Part shown: positions 5,558 through 12,552 of the stretch, one piece after another | How the letters are laid out: each line of letters starts with the position of its first letter | Position numbering within the stretch: the stretch's first letter is position 1 | NCBI GenBank assembly: GCA_041483455.1 | Contig: JBGPFS010000050.1 | Location: 1-13,509, forward strand | DNA length: 13,509 bases | From: JBGPFS01 sp041483455 | GTDB taxonomy: Bacteria > Chloroflexota > Limnocylindria > Limnocylindrales > CSP1-4 | Direction: 5' to 3' | Notes under the pieces: generated by a model | The model's database searches: none | Told to the model about the DNA's origin: nothing | Seen by the model: the letters and a program-made list of their open reading frames with translations, nothing else | Made by a program: the position numbers and the translations under genes

Positions 5558-6283
5558 ATGCGTGCTGAGGCAAGGGGATCGGACGTGCGCGCGAACGAGT
5601 CGCGAGCGTCGGACAAGACCGACGTGTTGCTCGCCATCTTCGGGTTCCCGATGCTCAGCATGGGCTTCCGGACGGCCCTCGACGCCGAGCCGGACATCCG
5701 CGTGGCCGGTGAGGTCACCAGTCCGGACGCGCTCATCGCGGAAGTCAGCGCGAGCGGGGCCGACGTCGTCATCAGTGAATGTCAGCCCTTCGACGCGGCC
5801 GGTTGCTCGACGTTCGAGTCCATCGTGGCGATCAAGGCAGCCTGTCCGGGGATCAAGGTCATCGCGCGCGAAGGCCGTTCCGGCGCCGAGCAGTTGGGGC
5901 TCGCGCTGAAGGCCGGCGCCGATGGCTTCCTGACCCGCGAGGCAAGTGGCGACGACGTCGTCGCCGCCGTGCGCGGCGTGGCTGCCGGTCACACGTACGT
6001 GAGCCCGGCGATCGTGACCCGCATGGTCAACACGTACGTCCTGCACATGCCCGAGAGCGACGTCGCCGACCCCTACGGCACGATCTCCGAGCGCGAGCGC
6101 CAGGTCCTGTCGCTCGCCGCGATGGGCCACACGAACCGCCAGATCGCCCAGGCGCTCCATCTCTCAGAGCAGACCATCCACAACTACCGCTCGGACATCA
6201 TGGAGAAGCTCGGGCTGCACGACCGGGTCGAGCTCCTCAAGTATGCGATCCGGCGCGGCATCCTCAGCGCGGCCGACCTATGA
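5558..6283 (+). CDS. LuxR/NarL-type regulator with degenerate receiver domain
   Basis: A 241-residue, two-domain protein of NarL/FixJ architecture. Residues about 24-140 have the receiver fold, ending in 'ALKAGADGFLTREAS', and about 172-234 form the LuxR HTH ('ISERERQVLSLAAMGHTNRQIAQALHLSEQTIHNYR'), which is intact. The phosphorylation machinery is not. The acidic pair after strand 1 ('VDDHP' in active members) reads 'AIFGFP', the acceptor Asp is Glu74 ('VVISECQP'), and the conserved Lys of 'LLKD' is Arg127. It probably acts without phosphotransfer, by dimerisation, ligand binding or with Glu mimicking the phosphorylated state. ATG 5558 has GGAG 5 bases upstream; GTG 5585 with AAGGGG 7 bases upstream is an equal alternative (232 residues). 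Its stop overlaps the next start (ATGA), coupling it to the hexahaem cytochrome. It may regulate this run of genes. Confidence 0.9.
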   Translation: MRAEARGSDVRANESRASDKTDVLLAIFGFPMLSMGFRTALDAEPDIRVAGEVTSPDALIAEVSASGADVVISECQPFDAAGCSTFESIVAIKAACPGIKVIAREGRSGAEQLGLALKAGADGFLTREASGDDVVAAVRGVAAGHTYVSPAIVTRMVNTYVLHMPESDVADPYGTISERERQVLSLAAMGHTNRQIAQALHLSEQTIHNYRSDIMEKLGLHDRVELLKYAIRRGILSAADL

Positions 6284-6978
6284 GCAGGTCGCCCGCGCTC
6301 GCGCGCCTCATCGCGGCCGAGCGCCAGTTCCTGCTCATCGTCCGACCGACGAGCGGCCACGGCCCCATTCGGGGCCTCCTCGCCATCGGCGCTCTCGGGG
6401 TGGTCCTCTCGATCGCCTTCTATGTCGGGGGGGCCACCGCCGCCTCGCTCTACGGCGAATACGGTTTCCACCCAGATGCCAACGAGAGCGTCGCGCGAGC
6501 GCTCACCCCGGCCTACAGCGACGTGAGCCTGTGCGTCACCTGTCACGCCGTCGAGTACCGCAGGTTGACGAGCGCCACGCACGCGGGCATCGGCTGTGAG
6601 AGCTGCCACGGTCCACTCGGGGCGCACGCACTCGCCAGCCCAGGCACGCCCGAGGCGAAGGTCAAGGTCGCCGTGCCGACGGCAGAGGTCTGCACGAAGT
6701 GTCACGCCGCCGCGGTCGGTCGCCCGGCTGGCTTCCGCCAGATCGTCCCGGCCAACCATTACGTCTCGGCCTGCCTGGAGTGCCACGACCCGCACACCGG
6801 GATCTCCCGCCGGCCGCCGGTCGTCCAGCACCCGCTCGATCACCTGCCGCCGTGCGTGACCTGCCACGGACCCGATGGCTTCAAGGCCCGCGACCAGCGC
6901 CATCCGACGGTGTCGGGCGAGGACAAGGTCTGCCTCGCCTGCCATCTCGTCGGTCGCGGTCCGGCCGAGGACCAGTAG
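6280..6978 (+). CDS. Membrane-anchored hexahaem cytochrome c
   Basis: A 232-residue protein with one uncleaved-looking N-terminal membrane anchor (about residues 32-55) and an extracytoplasmic domain holding six CxxCH c-type haem sites: Cys85, Cys106, Cys138, Cys165, Cys192 and Cys218. Outside these motifs the exported domain has eight further histidines (for example in 'THAG', 'ANHY', 'DPHTG', 'QHPLDH'), enough to give every haem two His ligands and so a low-potential electron-transfer role. Architecture resembles NrfH/NapC-like or cytochrome c3-type quinol-linked cytochromes, but no close subfamily is recognised. The ATG overlaps the regulator stop by ATGA. The next gene, the iron-sulfur protein, begins 7 bases after its stop. 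It probably exchanges electrons with that protein or with a soluble partner. Haem attachment needs a cytochrome c maturation system, which is not in the window. Confidence 0.92.
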   Translation: MSRSPALARLIAAERQFLLIVRPTSGHGPIRGLLAIGALGVVLSIAFYVGGATAASLYGEYGFHPDANESVARALTPAYSDVSLCVTCHAVEYRRLTSATHAGIGCESCHGPLGAHALASPGTPEAKVKVAVPTAEVCTKCHAAAVGRPAGFRQIVPANHYVSACLECHDPHTGISRRPPVVQHPLDHLPPCVTCHGPDGFKARDQRHPTVSGEDKVCLACHLVGRGPAEDQ

Positions 6979-6985
6979 GACCCCG

Positions 6986-7975
6986 ATGGACGACGAGCTC
7001 GATCCCGCCCCGCCGCCGCCGGCCCCCGTGCCGGTCGAGGTGACGACGGTCGCGGCGGCACCCGAGGCGGCACCCGAGGCGGCACCCGCGGCGACGCCCG
7101 AGGCGACGCCCGACGCACTCGTGCCCCTGGCTGAGCTCGCGCCATCGATCGCGGCGGTGTCGGTCACTCGGCGCCGGTTCCTCGGCATGGGCCTTTCGGT
7201 GGCGGCGGGACTGGCCGGTGCGACCGTGCTCGGGCGGCTCTTCCCGATCTTCGAGGACGCCGCCGCGGCAGCCCCGCCCCCGATCACGCACGCCTACGAT
7301 CCGGCGAAGGCGGCCTGGACGTTCGTCGTCGACACGAGCAAGTGCATCGGCTGCGGGCTCTGCGTGGCCGCCTGCAAGGCCGAGAACCACGTCCCCGAAG
7401 GGCCGACGACCAACCGGACCTGGGTCGAGCGTCACGTGGTCACGGCCGACGGCCAGCTCCACGTCGACTCGCCCGAGGCCGGGATCCACGGTTTCTCGCT
7501 GGACTCGATCGCGCCCGGTGCGGCCGGCCCGCCGGTCGTGTCCGCCTTCTTCGAGCCCCGCCTGTGCATGCAGTGCGAGAACCCGCCCTGCACGAGCGTC
7601 TGTCCGGTCGGGGCGACCTACCGCACGCCGGACGGGGTGATCCTCGTCGACGCTCGCCGCTGCATCGGCTGCGGCTACTGCATCACGGCCTGCCCGTACG
7701 GCGCCCGCTACATCGTGCCGGCCGCCGCCGAGGCGCCCCAGGGGACGCCCGGTGTGGCCGACAAGTGCACCTGGTGCTACCACCGCCTGGCCCGCGGCCT
7801 GCAGCCCGCCTGCGTCGAGGTCTGCCCGGTCGGTGCCCGCCGGTTCGGGGACCGGAACGACGCGAACAGCGAGATCGCCCGGATCGTCCGCGAGCAGCAG
7901 CCCGAGATGCTCCATCCCGAGTACGGCACCCGTCCGCGCGTGCTGTACCTCGGGCCGGCGACGAAGGAGGCCTGA
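6986..7975 (+). CDS. Tat-exported four-[4Fe-4S] ferredoxin-like subunit (NrfC/PsrB/DmsB type)
   Basis: A 329-residue electron-transfer subunit. A twin-arginine signal ('TRRRFLGMG', residues 61-69, then a hydrophobic stretch) sends it across the membrane folded. Four cysteine clusters follow: CxxCxxCxxxC at 120-130, CxxCx4CxxxC at 194-206, CxxCxxCxxxC at 226-236, and CxxC...CxxxC at 261-280, the standard order for NrfC, PsrB, DmsB and HybA-type subunits. Its usual partner is the NrfD-like protein encoded directly downstream, with which it moves electrons between quinone and periplasmic acceptors. Odd feature: about 60 residues of Pro/Ala/Glu repeat precede the twin arginines when ATG 6986 is used (AGGA 5 bases upstream). 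GTG 7121 would give a normal 15-residue n-region but lacks a good Shine-Dalgarno. There is no catalytic subunit beside it. Confidence 0.93.
   Translation: MDDELDPAPPPPAPVPVEVTTVAAAPEAAPEAAPAATPEATPDALVPLAELAPSIAAVSVTRRRFLGMGLSVAAGLAGATVLGRLFPIFEDAAAAAPPPITHAYDPAKAAWTFVVDTSKCIGCGLCVAACKAENHVPEGPTTNRTWVERHVVTADGQLHVDSPEAGIHGFSLDSIAPGAAGPPVVSAFFEPRLCMQCENPPCTSVCPVGATYRTPDGVILVDARRCIGCGYCITACPYGARYIVPAAAEAPQGTPGVADKCTWCYHRLARGLQPACVEVCPVGARRFGDRNDANSEIARIVREQQPEMLHPEYGTRPRVLYLGPATKEA
7055..7114 (+). repeat. Five tandem 12-bp repeats in the iron-sulfur protein gene
   Basis: Five in-frame copies of GCGGCACCCGAG or close variants (the last two have GCGACGCCCGA) encode A/T-P-E-A units in the segment before the Tat signal. 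The number of copies could vary by slippage without shifting the frame. Confidence 0.75.
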
Positions 7976-7977
7976 CG

Positions 7978-9411
7978 ATGACGGCGCTGGCGGGCCACAC
8001 CTTCACCGTCAACGGTCGGACGTTCCCGCTCGACCTGCGCATCGCGGCCCAGCGTGGGGTGGCCGAGGTCCGGGCCATGCCCAGGGTCCTCCGGGCCTGG
8101 TTCGCGATCCTGCTGGTCCTGCTCGGCCTGGCGGCCGTGGCGGCGCTGATCGCCCTGCCGCCCGGCTGGGAGGTCTTCGGCACGAGCCCCTCGTTCGAAT
8201 GGGGCCTGCTCATCGTCGGTTACGTCTTCTTCGCGATCATGACGAGCGGGCTGTGCCTGGCCAGCTCGCTGGGCACGGTCTTCGGCATCGACCGGTTCCG
8301 CCCGCTGGAGAAGCGCCACGCCGTCCTGGCCGTGCTGTGCCTGGTGTCCGCGTTCGGGATCATCGCCCTCGACCTGCACTACCCGGTCCGGATGGTGCTC
8401 GGCGCCGTGCTGTCCCCCGCGCCGAGCTCGGCCATGTGGTGGATGGGGGTCGTCTACGGCGCCTACCTGTGCATCCTGCTGGTCGAGGTCTGGTCGATGT
8501 TCTGGGACCACCCGGTCATCCACCAGTGGGCCTGCACGTTCGCCACCTGCGCAGCGATCGCCGCGCCGTCCACGCTGGGGGCCGTCTTCGGCGTCCTGGG
8601 TGCGCGGCCCTTCTGGCACGGCCCGTTCACCCCGGTCCTGATGGTCGCCTCGGCGTTCCTCGCCGGCACCTCCCTCCTGTCGATCGTGTTCTCGCTCGTC
8701 GGTCATCTCCGCCTCGCAGGCTTCGAGCGTGCGAGGCGCCTGGCCATCCCGAGCCTGCGCCTGCTGCTCGGGATCGGGCTGGTCGCCGTGTCGGTCCTGG
8801 TCGGGCGCCAGATGATCGCCGGTCTCGTCGGCGACGAGCGGGGCCTGCGCGCGGCGACTGAGGCGGTCCTGGCCGGACCGCTCGCCGTGCCGTTCTGGGG
8901 AGTGCGGGTCGGGCTCGGCCTGGCCCTTCCGCTCGTGCTGGTCGTCGCCCCCCGCTGGCGAACGGATCGCGGGCTCTTCGTCGCCGCCGTCTGTGCGCTC
9001 GGCGGCGTGTTCGCCGACCGGCTGCTCCTCGTCACCGGCGGCGAGATCGCTCCGATCACGACCTCGGCCGGGGTCGTGTCGAGTCCGTACGCCGCCTATA
9101 CGCCGAGTCTCGTCGAGCTCGCCATCGTCGTCGGGGCCGCCGCGTTCGTCGCCTTCGCCTACACCCTGGCCGAGCGCTACCTCGACCTCGGCGAGTCGGA
9201 CGTCCACGTGGGCTTCCCGGTGGTCGAGCTCCTCCGACGCGTCCAGCGCCTCTTCGTGCCGGTGATCACGTTCAAGTCGGGACTCGATGACGGGCCGCTG
9301 AGCGCCATCGCGGACACCGAAGCCACCGAAGCCACCGAAGCCACCGGAACGCCCGAGCCGGGCAACGAGCCCCGGGAACAGGCAGGGCCTGTCCGGGGAG
9401 GTGGGCGATGA
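7978..9411 (+). CDS. NrfD/HybB-like quinone-site integral membrane subunit
   Basis: A 477-residue polytopic protein with about ten membrane helices, of the NrfD/PsrC/DsrP/HybB superfamily. Family features include the hydrophobic second helix ending 'SGLCLASSLGTVFG', the loop 'RFRPLEKRHAVLAV', and 'LDLHYPVRM', which resembles the segment near the quinol site. Such subunits bind quinone at the periplasmic side and pass electrons to the iron-sulfur partner, with or without proton movement. At 477 residues it is longer than NrfD (about 320) or HybB (about 390) and nearer the ActC/DsrP size range; part of the excess is a charged C-terminal tail of about 60 residues with an EAT repeat. ATG 7978 is preceded by AAGGAGG at 7 bases, the best ribosome-binding site of the run. 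The stop overlaps the pentahaem start by ATGA. Confidence 0.9.
   Translation: MTALAGHTFTVNGRTFPLDLRIAAQRGVAEVRAMPRVLRAWFAILLVLLGLAAVAALIALPPGWEVFGTSPSFEWGLLIVGYVFFAIMTSGLCLASSLGTVFGIDRFRPLEKRHAVLAVLCLVSAFGIIALDLHYPVRMVLGAVLSPAPSSAMWWMGVVYGAYLCILLVEVWSMFWDHPVIHQWACTFATCAAIAAPSTLGAVFGVLGARPFWHGPFTPVLMVASAFLAGTSLLSIVFSLVGHLRLAGFERARRLAIPSLRLLLGIGLVAVSVLVGRQMIAGLVGDERGLRAATEAVLAGPLAVPFWGVRVGLGLALPLVLVVAPRWRTDRGLFVAAVCALGGVFADRLLLVTGGEIAPITTSAGVVSSPYAAYTPSLVELAIVVGAAAFVAFAYTLAERYLDLGESDVHVGFPVVELLRRVQRLFVPVITFKSGLDDGPLSAIADTEATEATEATGTPEPGNEPREQAGPVRGGGR
9319..9345 (+). repeat. Three tandem 9-bp repeats in the NrfD-like gene
   Basis: Three perfect copies of GAAGCCACC encode (EAT)3 in the hydrophilic C-terminal tail of the membrane subunit. 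The unit is in frame, so copy-number change would alter only tail length. Confidence 0.75.
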
Positions 9412-10076
9412 CGACCCACTGGCTCACCGGGCGCGGCTACTGGCTGGCCACCGGGATCCTCTTGATCGTCCTCCTCCTCGGCGCCTCCATCGTCGTGGCC
9501 ATCGCCATGACCCAGAACGACCGGACCTCGGTGATCGCGGTCGCGGGCGCGACGCCGACGCCCCCAGCGTCACCGTCACCCAGCGCCAGCGGGCGGATGC
9601 TCATCCCGATCCCGGCGGATGCCGACTGCTCGGCCTGTCACCTGGTCGACGGTCAGGTGACGACCAAGAACATCCCGGTCATGGCTCACCCGATCGAGGG
9701 CTGGACCGATTGCACCGCCTGCCATGCCAACGACAGTCTCGTGAAGACGGCCCCCGGCCACTCGGGTATCCACAAGGACGAGTGCCTTGCCTGTCACAAG
9801 CCGCCCGGGCCCGGGGCGTCGGCCCTGCCCCGGCCGCACCATATCGTCGCCGGCACGGCTTGCGTCACTTGCCACGGCTCGAAGGCGCCGCTGCCGACCG
9901 ACATGGCTGGCCGGAACAACTGCTGGATCTGTCATCCTGCCGCGGACACGGCTGCGCTGTTCGGCAGCCCGGCTGCAACGGCCTCCCCCGCACCCACGGT
10001 CCCGGCCGAAACCGGCGGCAGCGGTGCCGATGGATCGCCGGCGCCGCCAAGCCTGGACATCAGCCCCACCCGCTGA
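9408..10076 (+). CDS. Membrane-anchored pentahaem cytochrome c (NrfB-like role)
   Basis: A 222-residue protein with an N-terminal membrane anchor (about residues 11-34), a Thr/Pro/Ser-rich linker (about 48-62), and a domain with five CxxCH haem sites at Cys74, Cys102, Cys126, Cys152 and Cys172. The exported part has exactly five other histidines ('MAHP', 'GHSGIH', 'PHH'), matching one distal ligand per haem, so all five could be bis-His. A Pro/Ala/Ser-rich tail of about 45 residues follows the last haem. In enteric Nrf systems a pentahaem cytochrome (NrfB) takes electrons from NrfC/NrfD and delivers them to nitrite reductase. This protein has the matching haem count and gene position but is anchored, and no terminal reductase is nearby. 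The ATG overlaps the NrfD-like stop by four bases. It is the last gene of the run. Confidence 0.92.
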   Translation: MTTHWLTGRGYWLATGILLIVLLLGASIVVAIAMTQNDRTSVIAVAGATPTPPASPSPSASGRMLIPIPADADCSACHLVDGQVTTKNIPVMAHPIEGWTDCTACHANDSLVKTAPGHSGIHKDECLACHKPPGPGASALPRPHHIVAGTACVTCHGSKAPLPTDMAGRNNCWICHPAADTAALFGSPAATASPAPTVPAETGGSGADGSPAPPSLDISPTR

Positions 10077-10087
10077 GGGCTGACGAG

Positions 10088-10107
10088 CCGGCCGGTAGGC
10101 CGGCCGG
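10088..10107. terminator. Bidirectional GC hairpin between convergent operons
   Basis: CCGGCCGG (10088-10095) and CCGGCCGG (10100-10107) form an 8-bp all-GC stem closing a 4-base loop, with one further G-U pair possible. It lies 11 bases after the pentahaem stop and 40 bases beyond the end of the helicase gene on the opposite strand, so it could end both transcripts. No T-run on either side. Confidence 0.55.
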
Positions 10108-10147
10108 TGGGAGGGGCCATCTGCTCCCGGTCCGGCGGAGATCGGCC

Positions 10148-11908
10148 TCAGCGCGGTCGTTCCCGACGGACCGCCACCTGCTGGCCGCGGATCCGGGCGC
10201 CACGCAGCGCGTCCGCGACGCCGTCGGCGACGGTGGCCTGGACGTCGACGAGCGCGAAGTCGTCGAAGATCTGGATCGCCCCAACCACGGAGCCGGGCAC
10301 GCCGGCCTCGTTGGCGATGGCGCCTACCAGGTCGCCCGGTCGAAGACCGGCGCGCCGGCCGCCGCCGACCCAGAGCTGCGCCCAGCCACCGTCGGGGACC
10401 GAAGGGTGCGGCGCTCCCGGTGGCCGTGGACCGTGCGGCGCGGGGCCGCGTCCCGCCGGTCCGCCACGGATCCCGGCGCCGGGGCCGCCGCCTCTCCCCG
10501 GACCGGATCGGACGGGCTGGCTCGGTTCGTGCAGGGAAGCGGGTGCCAGCTCGACCTCGTCCTCCTCGCGGATCCCGGCGCCCTCGATCAGCGAGACCGC
10601 GGCCAGGGCGATGTCCACGAGGTCGAACTCCTCGGTCAGCGGCTCGACCACTCCCCGGAGTCGATCGTTGCCACCGGCCAGCAGCGCCTCGCGCAGGTTG
10701 CCGCGCAGGATCTCGACCCGGCGTTCGCGCAGGTCGGCGACGGTCGGCAATCGCTCGATCAACAGCTTCGTCCGCGTCGCCGTCTCGATGTTGCGCAGGA
10801 GTCGGTGCTCCCGCGGCTCCACGAGGGTGATGGCCACGCCGTCGCGGCCCGCCCGACCGGTCCGCCCGATCCGGTGGACGTACTGGCCGGGGTCGGACGG
10901 CACGTCGTAGTTGACGACGTGGCTCACGTGCTCGATGTCGAGGCCGCGGGCCGCCACGTCCGTGGCGACGAGCACGTCCAGCGAGCCGTCGCGGAAGCGG
11001 CCCATGATCCGGTCACGGGCTTCCTGGGCGAGCCCGCCGTGGAGGGCGCCGGCGTCATGACCGCGACCGCTGAGCGCCTCGGCGAGATCGTCCACCTCGC
11101 CCCGCGTCCGGGCGAAGACGAGGACCGAGGTCGGGTCCTCGACGTCCAGGATCCGGCACAGGGCGGCCAGCTTGTCCGGCCGGCGCACGACGTAGGCCGT
11201 CTGGCGAACGCGGGCGACCCCGTCGCGTGCCCCGCGCTCCGCGTGGACGCGGACCCGCGCCGGCTCGCGCAGGTGGCGCTTCGCGATCTTCGCGATCGTC
11301 GGCGAGATGGTCGCCGAGAAGAGCGCGGTCTGCCGAGCCACCGGCGTCGCGGCGAGGATCGCGTCCAGGTCCTCGGCGAAGCCCATGTCCAGCATCTCGT
11401 CGGCCTCGTCGAGCACGACGACCCGGACCTCGTCCAGGTTGAGGCTGCCGCGCGTCAGGTGGTCGACCGCGCGACCGGGCGTGGCCACGACGACGTCCAC
11501 GCCGCGGGCCAGGCCGCGCAACTGCTGGTGGATCGGCTGGCCGCCGTAGACCGGGACCACCCGCACGTCGAGCGCCTTGCCGTAGCTGTGGAACGCCTCG
11601 GCCACCTGCATCGCGAGCTCGCGCGTCGGCACCACGACGAGCGCGGATGCCCGGCCCGACCCGGCCCGACCGACCGGCAGGCCTGCCAGCACCGGCAGCG
11701 CGAAGGCCGCGGTCTTGCCCGTGCCGGTCGGCGCCTCCGCGAGGAGGTCGCGCCCGGCCAGGAGCAGCGGGATCGCCTCGCGCTGGATCGGCGTGGGTTC
11801 CTCGTAACCGAGGCCCGCGAGCGTCGTCAGGAGTGGCTCGCCCAGCCCGAGCGTCGCGAAGCCAGCCTCCTCGGCAACGCCCCGGGCCTCGGGCGATCCG
11901 TCGGTCAT
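10148..11908 (-). CDS. DEAD-box ATP-dependent RNA helicase with DbpA-type RNA-binding tail
   Basis: A 586-residue RNA helicase that unwinds short RNA duplexes using ATP, probably in ribosome assembly or RNA turnover and cold response (CsdA/DeaD-like). All core motifs are present in order: Q motif near Gln42, APTGTGKT (59-66), PTRELA (94-99), TPGR (143-146), DEAD (167-170), SAT (198-200), ARGLD (320-324) and HRIGRTGRAGR (345-355). After the core comes a helical segment, then a Gly/Pro/Arg-rich linker (about 455-500), and finally a DbpA/CsdA-type RNA-binding domain ('WAQLWVGGGRRAGLRPGDLVGAIANEAGV') to the C-terminus. The ATG at 11908 has only a weak ribosome-binding site and lies 2 bases after the stop of the OsmC-like gene, so translation is probably coupled to it. 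Confidence 0.95.
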   Translation of the reverse strand: MTDGSPEARGVAEEAGFATLGLGEPLLTTLAGLGYEEPTPIQREAIPLLLAGRDLLAEAPTGTGKTAAFALPVLAGLPVGRAGSGRASALVVVPTRELAMQVAEAFHSYGKALDVRVVPVYGGQPIHQQLRGLARGVDVVVATPGRAVDHLTRGSLNLDEVRVVVLDEADEMLDMGFAEDLDAILAATPVARQTALFSATISPTIAKIAKRHLREPARVRVHAERGARDGVARVRQTAYVVRRPDKLAALCRILDVEDPTSVLVFARTRGEVDDLAEALSGRGHDAGALHGGLAQEARDRIMGRFRDGSLDVLVATDVAARGLDIEHVSHVVNYDVPSDPGQYVHRIGRTGRAGRDGVAITLVEPREHRLLRNIETATRTKLLIERLPTVADLRERRVEILRGNLREALLAGGNDRLRGVVEPLTEEFDLVDIALAAVSLIEGAGIREEDEVELAPASLHEPSQPVRSGPGRGGGPGAGIRGGPAGRGPAPHGPRPPGAPHPSVPDGGWAQLWVGGGRRAGLRPGDLVGAIANEAGVPGSVVGAIQIFDDFALVDVQATVADGVADALRGARIRGQQVAVRRERPR

Positions 11909-11910
11909 GC

Positions 11911-12366
11911 CTACAGTGTGACGGGTCGGCCCCGAACGACCGGCGCCTCGCTCGAGCCGTTGATGCGGACGTTCACCAGCCGGACTTCCGTCCCACGGCG
12001 GAGGGAGTTCGGGATCTCGGCGATCCGATCGACCGCCCGGAGCAGCTCTGCCAGCCGCTCCGTGGACGCATCTCCGTCGACCTCGACGTCGAACAGGATC
12101 GGCCCTGAGACCGCCGGGTCTCCGGCGTAGTCGCTGCGAGCGCTGACGCGAACACGACGAACCGGGATCCCGTCACGGGCCGCCTCCCGGAACAGGTCGT
12201 TCGAGATGCAGGCAGCGACCGCGAGGTTGAGGAGCTGGCCGCCGTTGAAGCCGAGGCCGCCACCACCGGCGTCGACCGGCCGATCGACGACGAGCGTGAA
12301 CGGTCCGGCCGAGCCGAGGGCGGTCGTCCGCCCGTCCAGGCTGATCGTCTCGACCTCGTACCCCAC
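11911..12366 (-). CDS. OsmC-family protein lacking the second conserved cysteine
   Basis: A 151-residue protein of the OsmC/Ohr/YhfA fold. The stretch 'FNGGQLLNLAVAACISNDLFREAA' (40-63) is the central helix of the family and carries Cys53 at the peroxidatic position. In Ohr and OsmC a second cysteine, in a 'CP.S'-like motif near the C-terminus, completes the thiol pair. Here that region reads 'VDRIAEIPNSLRRG' (112-125) with no cysteine; Cys53 is the only one in the protein. It may use an external thiol, or serve another function, as suspected for YhfA-like members. The start is GTG 12366, with GAGGAGG 6 bases upstream (12379-12373), a clear choice over the much longer open frame behind it. 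It is followed after 2 bases by the helicase gene. Its promoter was not identified in the 186-base gap to the divergent gene. Confidence 0.85.
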   Translation of the reverse strand: MGYEVETISLDGRTTALGSAGPFTLVVDRPVDAGGGGLGFNGGQLLNLAVAACISNDLFREAARDGIPVRRVRVSARSDYAGDPAVSGPILFDVEVDGDASTERLAELLRAVDRIAEIPNSLRRGTEVRLVNVRINGSSEAPVVRGRPVTL

Positions 12367-12552
12367 GTCGCACCTCCTCGTCTCCGGTATCGTTCTGGCG
12401 CCGGCCCGTCCCGGCTCGGCTTGTCCACGCGTCGCCGATCTGGACACCCGTGCGGCCGAGGGTATCCGAATGCGGCGACCGCAAGATCGGTCGGTGAGGT
12501 TCGGCAGGATGTCACCAGGGACTGTGCGACCCGAAGCCACCGGCCCGATCCG

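Noticed and set aside
5363..6160. Minus-strand open frame of 265 codons opposite the LuxR-type gene
   Set aside because: No recognisable domain and no ribosome-binding site. The plus-strand product has a clear receiver-like fold and LuxR HTH.
7055..7114. Tandem repeats as a CRISPR or transposon end
   Set aside because: The repeats are contiguous 12-bp units in frame within a coding sequence, without spacers; they encode a low-complexity peptide.
7777..9207. Minus-strand open frame of 476 codons
   Set aside because: It is opposite the NrfD-like gene, has a highly charged repetitive composition and no domain resemblance. The plus strand carries a strong ribosome-binding site and ten membrane helices.
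6986..9411. Identification as alternative complex III (Act) or a Psr/Dms reductase
   Set aside because: The iron-sulfur and NrfD-like subunits would fit, but there is no molybdopterin-like large subunit, no fused ActB and no ActD/ActF-like genes, so a specific complex name is not supported.
9401..12130. Plus-strand open frame of about 909 codons
   Set aside because: It runs antisense to the DEAD-box helicase and out of frame with the pentahaem cytochrome. The helicase motifs on the minus strand are complete, and this frame shows only Arg/Asp/Gly-rich sequence typical of GC-rich shadows.
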